Below, in pieces: positions 12,560 to 19,877 of a stretch of 64,000 nt of DNA. Source of the DNA: Sphingomonas sanxanigenens DSM 19645 = NX02 (lineage in GTDB: Bacteria; Pseudomonadota; Alphaproteobacteria; Sphingomonadales; Sphingomonadaceae). Every line of letters begins with the position of its first letter. The first letter of the stretch is position 1. The notes under the pieces were generated by a model that did no database searches, had not been told where the DNA came from, and worked only from the letters and a program-made list of their open reading frames with translations. The position numbers were made by a program, and so were the translations under genes. The stretch lies in assembly GCF_000512205.2 (NCBI RefSeq), contig NZ_CP006644.1:3156520-3220519 (forward strand). The letters run 5' to 3'.

Positions 12560-13456
12560 ATGCGCATCTTCCTCACCGGCGCCACCGGCTTCATCGGATC
12601 CCATCTCGTACCCGAACTGCTTGCCGCCGGGCATGAGGTACTCGGGCTGACGCGATCGGATGCCGGCGCGCAGGCGCTGGCCGCGGCGGGCGCCGAGGTG
12701 CATCGCGGCGACCTCGAGGATCCCGAAACGCTCAGCGCAGGCGCGGCGCTCGCCGATGCCGTGATCCACACCGCCTTCGACCATAACTTCACCGATTTCG
12801 CCGCCAATTGCGCGAAGGACGAGCGCGCCATCCGCGCGCTGGCGGCACCGCTCGCGGGCACCGGGCGGCCGCTGCTCATCACCTCGGGCATCGGCATCGG
12901 CATCGCCGAACCCGGCACGCCCGCCATGGAAGACGTCTTCGACACCCACCATCCCAATCCACGCACGCTGACCGAAATAGCGGGTGCCGCGGTGCTGGCC
13001 GAGGGCGTCAACCTGTCGGTGGTGAGGCTGCCGCAGGTCCACGACACCGTGAAGCAGGGGCTGATCACCTATTATGTCGCGATGGCGCGCGCGAAGGGTG
13101 CGGCCGCCTATGTCGGCGATGGCGGCAATCGCTGGTCGGCCGCGCATATCGGCGATGTCGCGCGTCTCTATCGGCGCGCGGTCGAAGCGGGCGAGGCCGG
13201 TGCGCGCTACCACGCCGTCGCCGAGGAAGGCGTATCGTTCCGCGCAATCGCTGAGACCGTCGCGGCCGGTCTCGGCGTTCCCGCCGTCTCCGTCCCGCCC
13301 GGGCAGGCGGCGGAGCATTTCGGCTGGCTGGCGCTGTTCGCCACGCAGGACCTGAGCGCATCGAGCGCCTGGACGCGCGCGCGGCTGGGCTGGCAGCCGA
13401 CCGGCCCCGGGCTGATCGCCGATCTCGAGCGGATGGATTATACCAAGCTGCGATGA
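12560..13456 (+). CDS. NAD(P)-dependent SDR / epimerase-like protein
   Basis: 298 residues, extended SDR fold. The dinucleotide motif is TGATGFIGSHL at residues 7-17; VIHTAFDHN replaces the usual post-beta4 motif, and LLITSGIGI is the strand carrying the serine. The usual YxxxK catalytic pair is not visible at the expected place (LTEIAGAAVLAEG instead), as in the atypical NmrA/YwnB-like SDRs that bind NAD(P) but may not be classical dehydrogenases. RWSAAHIGDVARLYRRAVE is the typical cap region of this SDR group. Regulated probably by the divergent XRE protein. Substrate unknown. Confidence 0.85.
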   Translation: MRIFLTGATGFIGSHLVPELLAAGHEVLGLTRSDAGAQALAAAGAEVHRGDLEDPETLSAGAALADAVIHTAFDHNFTDFAANCAKDERAIRALAAPLAGTGRPLLITSGIGIGIAEPGTPAMEDVFDTHHPNPRTLTEIAGAAVLAEGVNLSVVRLPQVHDTVKQGLITYYVAMARAKGAAAYVGDGGNRWSAAHIGDVARLYRRAVEAGEAGARYHAVAEEGVSFRAIAETVAAGLGVPAVSVPPGQAAEHFGWLALFATQDLSASSAWTRARLGWQPTGPGLIADLERMDYTKLR

Positions 13457-13478
13457 GTGTAACTCATCGCAGCTTGGT
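13442..13478 (+). terminator. Hairpin that includes the last codons of the SDR gene
   Basis: ACCAAGCTGCGATGAG at 13442-13457 pairs perfectly with CTCATCGCAGCTTGGT at 13463-13478 around the loop TGTAA. The left arm encodes the last residues TKLR and the stop codon. It is followed by TAAG and no long U-tract. Confidence 0.6.
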
Positions 13479-13546
13479 TAAGCCCGCGCGGCGCCTGAGC
13501 GAAACCCTCTCCCGATCGGTCGCAGACCGAGCGGGACGGTATTATG

Positions 13547-14305
13547 TCATGGCACGTCCGCAGTCCTGATGAAGGCCGCAACGTCCTGCGGGTGCGCCAA
13601 CATCACCGCATGGCTGCTGCTGATCTCCACCGTCTTCGCACCGGCGCGCTTCGCCATGCCGCGCTGCGCGGAAGGCGGAATCATATGATCCTGGGTGGTG
13701 ACCATGAAGTGCGTCGGCTTGGTCTTCCAGGCGACGCGGGTGATCTTGGTCTGCACCGCCTCCAGCCCCCACGGCACCTGCGCCGCGGCCATGAAGCGCG
13801 TCACCTTCGGATCGACCTCGGCGGCGAAGGCGGCGGGGAATTTGGCGGGGTCGGTGATCAGATAGCCGTCCTTGGGCGGCAGCAGCGGCGCCTTGCTCTC
13901 GCCCGGCGGCACCGGCTGCTCCGCCAGCGACAGGATCGATTCCCCCGCCGCCGGCGCGAAGGCGGCGATATAGGCGAGGCTCTTCACCTTGGGATTGTCC
14001 CCCGCCTCGGTGATCACCGCCCCGCCATAGGAATGGCCGACCAGCACCACCGGATGTTTCGCCATCGCGATCACCCGCTCGGTCGCAGCGACATCGCCCG
14101 CGAGCGTGACCGTAGGGTTCTGCACGACCAGCACCTCATAGCCATCGGCCGACAGCAGGTCGTAGACCGCCTGCCACCCAGATCCGTCGACGAAGGCCCC
14201 ATGGACGAGGACGATCGACACCGGCTTGCCGGTTTCGGCTGCGGCGACGGTTGGGCTGACGACGGCGAGCATGGCGGCGGCGAGCGCGGATGCGGTGCGG
14301 ATCAT
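13547..14305 (-). CDS. Exported alpha/beta hydrolase
   Basis: 252 residues with a signal peptide (MIRTASALAAAMLAVVSPTVAAAE). The start at 14305 follows GGAAGG. The oxyanion strand is IVLVHGAFVDGSGW, the nucleophile elbow is VLVGHSYGG (Ser92), and the catalytic histidine is in EISSSHAVMLAHP near residue 237. It is close to the small esterase/HbpL-like alpha/beta hydrolases related to plant methylesterases and to pyrethroid hydrolases, so an ester is the likely substrate. It stands alone on its strand, divergent from the MFS exporter gene. Confidence 0.86.
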   Translation of the reverse strand: MIRTASALAAAMLAVVSPTVAAAETGKPVSIVLVHGAFVDGSGWQAVYDLLSADGYEVLVVQNPTVTLAGDVAATERVIAMAKHPVVLVGHSYGGAVITEAGDNPKVKSLAYIAAFAPAAGESILSLAEQPVPPGESKAPLLPPKDGYLITDPAKFPAAFAAEVDPKVTRFMAAAQVPWGLEAVQTKITRVAWKTKPTHFMVTTQDHMIPPSAQRGMAKRAGAKTVEISSSHAVMLAHPQDVAAFIRTADVP

Positions 14306-14376
14306 GGCCTCTTTCCCTTCCTGCTGAACGGAGGCCCCCAGCATAGCGCATGGCGGGGCTCAGCCGGGTGAATAGG

Positions 14377-14431
14377 GGTAAAATCCGGTGCATTGCGGGG
14401 GGTTCAGGGGGTGGGACCACGCGATTTTACC
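14377..14431. promoter_or_regulatory. Inverted repeat between hydrolase and MFS genes
   Basis: GGTAAAATC at 14377-14385 and its exact complement GATTTTACC at 14423-14431 are 46 bases apart in the divergent promoter region. The arrangement could be two operator half-sites or a long-loop structure; nothing in the sequence says which protein binds. Confidence 0.3.
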
Positions 14432-14506
14432 AGCTTTAACCCCGCCCCTCCCCTCCAGCCTGTACCCTTCCGGCCATGCGCGCGCCCAGCGCCCGGGAGA
14501 CCGCCC

Positions 14507-15796
14507 TTGAAGCTGCCGCATGATGGCGACCGCGACATCCGCACCGACCTGAGCCCCCTCAACCCGCTCGGCCGCGCCTATAAGCCGCAGTGCGAGGCGG
14601 TGAAGCTGCATTGTTCCGACGCCGCCCAGCAGCGCAACCGCAGCCGCACATTGTTCGCACTGGCGCTTGGCAGCTTCTGCATCGGCACCTCCGAATTCGC
14701 GAGCATGGGCATCATCCAGCTCTTCTCGGCCAGCCTCGGCATCACCATTCCGCAGGCGACCAACGCGATCACTGCCTATGCCTTCGGCGTGATCATCGGC
14801 GCGCCGCTCGTCACACTCGCCGCGGCGCGGCTCAACCGGCGCACGGTGCTGCTCGGGCTGATGGCGCTGTTCATCGTCGGCAACCTGCTGTCCGCCGCGG
14901 CATCCGATCTGGGGCTGCTAATGGTCGCACGCTTCGTCGCCGGGCTGCCGCAGGGCGCCTATTTCGGCGCGGGTGCGGTCGTCGCCTCCTACATCGTCGG
15001 CCCCGGCCATTCGGGGAAGGCATTCGCGATCGTGATGGCGGGGCTGACCGTCGCGACGATCTTCGGATCCCCGCTTGCCACCATCCTCGGCCAGACGCTG
15101 GGCTGGCGCGAAACCTATGTGGCGGTGGCAGCGCTCGCCGGCTTCGCGCTGCTGGCCATCCACCTGTGGGTGCCGCGCAGCGCCGCGTTGAACGGCAGCC
15201 CGGTGATGCAGGAACTGAGCGCGCTGCGCAAACCCGCGGTCTGGGGCGTCATGCTGGTCGCCGCGATCGGCGTTGCCAGCATCTTCGCGGTCTACACCTT
15301 CATCGGCCCGCTGGTGACCGACACCGCGGGGCGCACCCCCGCCATGATCCCGGTCGCGCTCGGGCTGTTCGGCCTGGGCATGACCGCGGGCAATCTGTTC
15401 GGCGGGCGGCTGGCGGATGGCAGCCCGGTGCGGGGCATCGTCATCGGCTTCGGCTGCGCGCTCGTCGTCCTCGCCATCCTCGCGATGGGCGGCGCCAATG
15501 TCTGGATCCTGCTGCCGGCGATGTTCGGCGTGGGGGCGACGATGATGACGGCGATCCCGACCATCCAGGTGCGCCTCACCCGGCTCGCGCCCGAGGCACC
15601 GTCACTGATGGGCGCGATGAACATCGCCGCGCTCAACGTCGCCAATGCGGTCGGCGCCTGGGCCGGCGGGATCGCGATCGGTGCCAGGCTGGGGCTGCTC
15701 GCCGCGGTCTGGGCCGGCTTCGCGCTCACCCTGGCGGGCCTGCTGATCTTCGGCCTCACCCTGATCGGCAGCCGCCGCCGGCCATTGCCGGCATGA
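14507..15796 (+). CDS. MFS transporter, DHA1 group (AraJ/YdhP-like)
   Basis: About 429 residues with twelve hydrophobic segments. TM1 is LFALALGSFCIGTSEFASMGI, a signature of the AraJ/PbuE group of drug and metabolite exporters; motif A region is LAAARLNRRTVLLGLM, and TM5 carries GGLTVATIFGSPLATILGQ-like motif C. Exports small molecules by proton antiport. The start is uncertain: TTG at 14507 has GGGAGA eight bases upstream, but gives a 45-residue leader before TM1; GTG at 14600 would leave 14 residues and match family length better, with a poorer site. Function of the long leader, if real, unknown. Confidence 0.85.
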   Translation: MKLPHDGDRDIRTDLSPLNPLGRAYKPQCEAVKLHCSDAAQQRNRSRTLFALALGSFCIGTSEFASMGIIQLFSASLGITIPQATNAITAYAFGVIIGAPLVTLAAARLNRRTVLLGLMALFIVGNLLSAAASDLGLLMVARFVAGLPQGAYFGAGAVVASYIVGPGHSGKAFAIVMAGLTVATIFGSPLATILGQTLGWRETYVAVAALAGFALLAIHLWVPRSAALNGSPVMQELSALRKPAVWGVMLVAAIGVASIFAVYTFIGPLVTDTAGRTPAMIPVALGLFGLGMTAGNLFGGRLADGSPVRGIVIGFGCALVVLAILAMGGANVWILLPAMFGVGATMMTAIPTIQVRLTRLAPEAPSLMGAMNIAALNVANAVGAWAGGIAIGARLGLLAAVWAGFALTLAGLLIFGLTLIGSRRRPLPA

Positions 15797-15811
15797 GCAC
15801 CCCCTGATCGC

Positions 15812-16564
15812 TCAGCCGTCGCCTTCGGGGCCTACGTTGGAGACGAAGCGCGCGGTCAGGTCGAAATTGTCGGCGTTGAAGATCAGGCGGACATAGGTGA
15901 TCGATTCCTTCTCCCGCCACGTCCAGCGCTGCAGCACGAGGCAGGGCTTGTCGGGCTTAACCCCCAGCGACTTGGCCTTCTCCCCGGCCGCCACCGCGGT
16001 GATGCGGTGCTCCGCCTCGGTCCACGGCACGTGCGACAGCAGCCAGCTTCCCGGCGGCGTCTCGGAGAAATCGACCTCGGCCGCCTGCGGCACCGCGGCC
16101 AGATTGATGAAGCGCTCCTCCAGCGCATAGGGCAACCCATCCGCCAGATGGAGGCAGCGGATCGCCAGCAATTGGCCGCTGGCGGGTAGCCGCATCACCT
16201 CCCCGGTCTCGTCGTCGACCGCCTGGACGAGGCTGCTGAGCAGATGGAGGCGATAGACATGCCCCCGCCGCTCGATCTCCTCGCGCAGATCGGGGATCTG
16301 CAGCGCCGCCATGTGGATGCGTGGGCGCGTGACGAACGAGCCGCGGCGCCGCTGGCGAGAGATCAGCCCGGTGGTGGCGAGGCTCGACAGCGCCTTGTTC
16401 ACGGTCATCCGCGAACAATCATATTGCGCCATCAGTTCATGTTCGAACGGGATGCGATCGCCGGGCTTGAGCGCGCCCGACATGATCTGCGTCTCGATCG
16501 CGTGGCGGATGGTCTGGTACAGCGGCCGGGTTTCGGGGGCCGTGCGCTTCTTTTCGATCAACAC
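15812..16564 (-). CDS. hutC: HutC, histidine-utilisation repressor (GntR/UTRA)
   Basis: 250 residues. The N-terminal GntR winged helix is LYQTIRHAIETQIMSGALKPGDRIPFEHELMAQYDCSRMTVNKALS up to RRRGSFVTRP. The C-terminal UTRA domain binds the inducer (urocanate in this family) and ends with LIFNADNFDLTARF, a typical HutC tail. The GTG at 16564 is preceded by GAGGGAG and is chosen over longer frames. It is 77 bases downstream of the M14 peptidase gene on the same strand, probably one operon, and 12 kb from the hut enzymes. HutC-type palindromes at 19331-19342 and 34081-34092 are its expected operators. Confidence 0.92.
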   Translation of the reverse strand: MLIEKKRTAPETRPLYQTIRHAIETQIMSGALKPGDRIPFEHELMAQYDCSRMTVNKALSSLATTGLISRQRRRGSFVTRPRIHMAALQIPDLREEIERRGHVYRLHLLSSLVQAVDDETGEVMRLPASGQLLAIRCLHLADGLPYALEERFINLAAVPQAAEVDFSETPPGSWLLSHVPWTEAEHRITAVAAGEKAKSLGVKPDKPCLVLQRWTWREKESITYVRLIFNADNFDLTARFVSNVGPEGDG

Positions 16565-16641
16565 GCATCTCCCTCGCGGAAGGCCAGCATTCGGCGACGA
16601 TGGCGGGCGACCGGAAGCCGCCCGCCATCCCCGCGACCCGA

Positions 16642-19221
16642 TCAGCGATAACCCGCCTCCTCGGTAACCTTGAGCGTCGAGGCTTCCTGGTCGGGATAAG
16701 CGAACAGCAGGTTGAATAGCATCTTGTAGGTGCCATGCGTCTGCCCCCGCCACTGCGGCCGGAAGCCGTAAAGGAAGACGCGGCCCTTGCCATATTCCAC
16801 CTCGAGCGCCGCCGCCCGGCCGCGCAGCTTTTCCGGGTGGAGCAGCACGCCGCTGAGCAGCGGATTGCCCTCGGTCGGGTAAGACGCCAGCACATTGCCC
16901 TTGAAGCCGCGCGCCGGCTGGAAAACCGGCCCCTTCTCGAACATCACCACCGGATCCGCCGGCATGCCCGCAGTCGCGCGCGATGGCGTGGCAAGCTTCA
17001 CCTGCAGCAGCGCGCCCGAACAGAAGAATTCGTCGCTGCGCGCATTCTTGACGATGTTGGTGACCGGCAGCGCGAACAGGTCGATCGCCGCATCCGCCGC
17101 ATTGTTGAAGGTCACCAGCGTGCCGCCCTCGGCGACGAACTTCTTGAGCGCGATCGCGCCCTCCTCGCCGATGCCGCCGGTATAGCCCGCGGGCGCATCC
17201 TCGGGCTTGAGGCCGTTCAGCAGCGAATCGCGGCCGCGCAGATCGGGCAGGATAATCACGTCATATTTGGCGGAAAGGCCGCCCTTCTTCATATCCTCGT
17301 TGCGGATCGACGAAGCGCCATACTGATATTGTTCGAGCAGCCAGCGCGTCCAGCCCTCGTCCATGTTGGAGCCCCACGGGCGGTAGAGGCCGACGCGCGC
17401 CGCCTTGACCGCGGTCGCCTGCGGTGCGGTGGCGGTCGCCGTCGCGGTGGCACCGCTGCCGGCAGCGATGGCGGCCATCGCATCGGCACCGATGCCGCTC
17501 AGCACGATCGAATCCGGGGTCAGCGCGATCTTCGCGCCGCGCTTCGCCGCCTCGTTCGCGGCGAAGAAGCTGGCATTGACTTTGCGGCTGAGCAGGAAGG
17601 TGGAGCCGGAACCGGTCACCCCGCCCTGCTCGCGCGCCTCGGCCACGGGTGTCAGCGCTGCATAGGCGTCCGCCGCCGGCTTCGCGGTCACCGGCTCGGC
17701 GATGACGCCGAACTGCAGCGGCAAGGTCCAGCCGGTCACGTCATAGGGAAGATCGACGGGCTTGCCGTCACCGCCCATGATCGCGTCCGGATATTTCTGG
17801 CGCTCGAACAGTTCCTGGACGAGCCCGGCATAGGGCTGATCCATGCGGATCACCCAGGACCCCGCCGGATAGGGCTTGCCGCCCAGCGTCACCGGCGCGT
17901 TCGCGCGGTTTACGATCACGCCCTGCTGGATCAGCTTCTGCGCGAGCGACGCCGCCTCCGGCGCGTCCGCCTGGCCGCCGGGGATCACCCAGGCATAGGG
18001 CCCTTCGCCGCTGGCGCCCTTGCTGATCGTGTCGCGCGCCGCCTGATAGCGGTTGTAGAGCAGCACGTCGCGATAGCGCACGGCGGTATCGAGCACGGAC
18101 ATCGACGCGACCGTTTCATATCTGATCGAATCGGCGAAGTGCCACCAGCCGCCCTTCCACGGCGAGGGATACATCACCTGCGCCTTCATATCCTGCATGT
18201 TCCGGGGAAACTTCTTCGGATCATAATATTTCGGCGTGGCCGAACTGTGCGCGACTTCAGTGAAGAAGGAAATCGTGTGGCGGAACACATGGGTATAGTC
18301 GAGGAAGCCCGGATACCAATTGTCGAACCGCGCCTGCGCGATCGCACCGGGCATCTGCCGTTCCTCGAACGCGTTCATCATGTTGACGCCGATCGCGGTC
18401 GTCCAGCTGCGCATATAGGGGCTGATGTTGCTCGACATCGGATCCGAGAAGGGCGGCACCCAGATCCGCGCGGGGAACGGCGCAACCTGGTGGTGCGTGT
18501 ACCAGATCGTCGGGCTGTAGCTCTGCTCGGCCTTGAAGACGTTCTGCGACTCGATCATGTTGAGCATGTAGCCGTCACGGTTGTTGTCGTGGCCGACATA
18601 GTCCTGGTACAGCCACGGCATCGCGCTGGTTTCCCATTGGGTACCGCGCTGCTTGCGATACCAGTCGACGACCATCGTCATCCCGTCCGGATTGAGCGTC
18701 GGCCACAGCACCACGATGACGTTCCTGAGGATCTTCTGGACCTCTTCGTCATTGGGCGACGCGACAAGCTTGTAGGCGAGCGCCATTGCGGACTGGTGCG
18801 CGGAAACCTCGGCGGCGTGCAGGCCGCCATCGATATGGACGATGATCAGGCTGTCCTTGGCGAGCGCCTTCGCGGCGGCGTCGTCGAGCCCGTCGGCGGT
18901 GGCGAGGCGCTTGTGCGCCGCGACCGTCGCGTCCCATTTCGCAAGATTTTCGGGGCTGGAGATGATCGCATATTCGTAGGTGCGGCCCTGCGTGGTCTTG
19001 CCGGCGGTCACCATCTTCATCTTGTCGGTCGTAGCGGCGAGCTTGTGGAAATAGTTGACCGAGTCCTCGTAGCTGGCGAGGTAATAATCCTCGCCGACAT
19101 CATGTCCGAGAACCTCCTTGGGCGTGGGCTGTGCCGCGACGGGCGCCGCCGCCAGCACCGCGGCGATTGCACCGGTCATCGCCATCGTCGAAAGTGCCAG
19201 TCCCCGCTTCAAACCCGCCAT
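16642..19221 (-). CDS. Exported M14 zinc carboxypeptidase with C-terminal GATase-like domain
   Basis: 859 residues. A signal peptide (MAGLKRGLALSTMAMTGA through PVAAQ) indicates export; the start at 19221 has GGAG six bases upstream. The M14 zinc site begins at GGLHAAEVSAHQ (HxxE), followed by LNPDGM and NNRDGYMLN for substrate binding, a third ligand around THHQVAP, and the catalytic glutamate in ISFFTEVAHS. After an ATATATAPQ linker the last 230 residues (LYRPWGSNMDEGWTRWLLEQY, IILPDLRGRD, LKKFVAEGGTLVTFNNA) look like a class-I glutamine-amidotransferase-like fold, common in this large M14 subfamily. It removes C-terminal residues of peptides in the periplasm. It heads an operon with hutC, and a HutC-type site lies over its probable promoter. 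Confidence 0.9.
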   Translation of the reverse strand: MAGLKRGLALSTMAMTGAIAAVLAAAPVAAQPTPKEVLGHDVGEDYYLASYEDSVNYFHKLAATTDKMKMVTAGKTTQGRTYEYAIISSPENLAKWDATVAAHKRLATADGLDDAAAKALAKDSLIIVHIDGGLHAAEVSAHQSAMALAYKLVASPNDEEVQKILRNVIVVLWPTLNPDGMTMVVDWYRKQRGTQWETSAMPWLYQDYVGHDNNRDGYMLNMIESQNVFKAEQSYSPTIWYTHHQVAPFPARIWVPPFSDPMSSNISPYMRSWTTAIGVNMMNAFEERQMPGAIAQARFDNWYPGFLDYTHVFRHTISFFTEVAHSSATPKYYDPKKFPRNMQDMKAQVMYPSPWKGGWWHFADSIRYETVASMSVLDTAVRYRDVLLYNRYQAARDTISKGASGEGPYAWVIPGGQADAPEAASLAQKLIQQGVIVNRANAPVTLGGKPYPAGSWVIRMDQPYAGLVQELFERQKYPDAIMGGDGKPVDLPYDVTGWTLPLQFGVIAEPVTAKPAADAYAALTPVAEAREQGGVTGSGSTFLLSRKVNASFFAANEAAKRGAKIALTPDSIVLSGIGADAMAAIAAGSGATATATATAPQATAVKAARVGLYRPWGSNMDEGWTRWLLEQYQYGASSIRNEDMKKGGLSAKYDVIILPDLRGRDSLLNGLKPEDAPAGYTGGIGEEGAIALKKFVAEGGTLVTFNNAADAAIDLFALPVTNIVKNARSDEFFCSGALLQVKLATPSRATAGMPADPVVMFEKGPVFQPARGFKGNVLASYPTEGNPLLSGVLLHPEKLRGRAAALEVEYGKGRVFLYGFRPQWRGQTHGTYKMLFNLLFAYPDQEASTLKVTEEAGYR

Positions 19222-19329
19222 GCTTTTCTCCATCCCGATGCAACCCCGTGCGCGCGTTGGGCGCGCATCCGCCAGATCGTCCTCTCCGCCCGTCATCTTG
19301 TTACGCGAGCATGACGCTATCGGGTTCAT

Positions 19330-19357
19330 TTTGTATATACAATACCCCCAGTTGCAA
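19330..19357 (-). promoter_or_regulatory. Peptidase-hutC promoter with HutC-type operator
   Basis: TTGTATATACAA at 19331-19342 is a perfect 12-bp palindrome that fits the published HutC-subfamily consensus yGTMTAKACr. On the minus strand a weak promoter, TTGCAA (19352-19357), 16 bases, TACAAA (19330-19335), overlaps it, so a bound HutC would cover the -10 region. The peptidase start is about 110 bases downstream. Confidence 0.6.
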
Positions 19358-19483
19358 ATTTCCGCGCCGCGCATCGGAGGCTGGGCGCAGGGATTTTCCA
19401 ACACTGTCCGGCAACACGCCCCAACATTCAGGATTGCGACAGATGCATTCACCTCGCGATGCATTTAACATAACTGCACTCAC

Positions 19484-19501
19484 ATACCCTAATCAGGGTA
19501 T
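19484..19501. promoter_or_regulatory. ATACCCT-AATC-AGGGTAT palindrome upstream of the RTX gene
   Basis: A perfect 7-bp inverted repeat with a 4-base centre, 377 bases before the RTX start. The TACCC...GGGTA form recalls sites bound by NarL/FixJ/LuxR-type helix-turn-helix regulators; the regulator is unknown. Confidence 0.35.
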
Positions 19502-19877
19502 CGAGCCATCTGATCTTCATCGAATCTGTAGTGGGCGAAGCTGCAGAATACGAACACTGCCTAATGATCAATAAATCTTCGCCGATGTGGTGATGGCTAC
19601 TGATTGCCACGAACTTTTTCATGCGCTAAGTTAAGGCTAAGTCGGGGAATAACAGATTCGCAGTTTTGCGTCGCGTTTGGTGGGGGCCAAGCCGTTGATG
19701 ATTCGAACCTTTCTCGCATGCTTCTCGCTGCGGCCCCTGCGCCGCCCGGCGTGGCACCCGTTGCCCATGCCGCCGCGCGCCTGACCCTGACCTTTCATTC
19801 CGATCTCGGCCGATAGCTGCGCCTGAAGCCAGGTCTGGCCCGTCGCTCAGCACCAACCCGTTTCGAAGGATCCGACG

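Larger units (their letters stand above)
19222..19877. other. 656-bp divergent regulatory gap between the peptidase and RTX genes
   Basis: No convincing coding frame. It is AT-richer than its surroundings between about 19310 and 19620. It holds the peptidase-hutC promoter and HutC-type palindrome (19330-19357), two direct copies of GATGCATT 16 bases apart (19442-19449 and 19458-19465), the palindrome at 19484-19501, and presumably the RTX promoter and a long leader. A ribosome site GAAGGA precedes the RTX start. Confidence 0.6.

Noticed and set aside
15812-16564. Generic GntR regulator of the MFS exporter
   Set aside because: The UTRA domain, its tail and the HutC-type palindromes in the region favour HutC; it is convergent with the exporter.
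16735-19314. Plus-strand open frame of about 860 codons over the M14 peptidase
   Set aside because: Low-complexity, Arg/Ala-rich reading with no domain; the minus strand has the zinc peptidase motifs and signal peptide.
19604-19816. Small plus-strand frame in the gap upstream of the RTX gene
   Set aside because: No ribosome site, no family, and it lies in the probable leader of the RTX mRNA.
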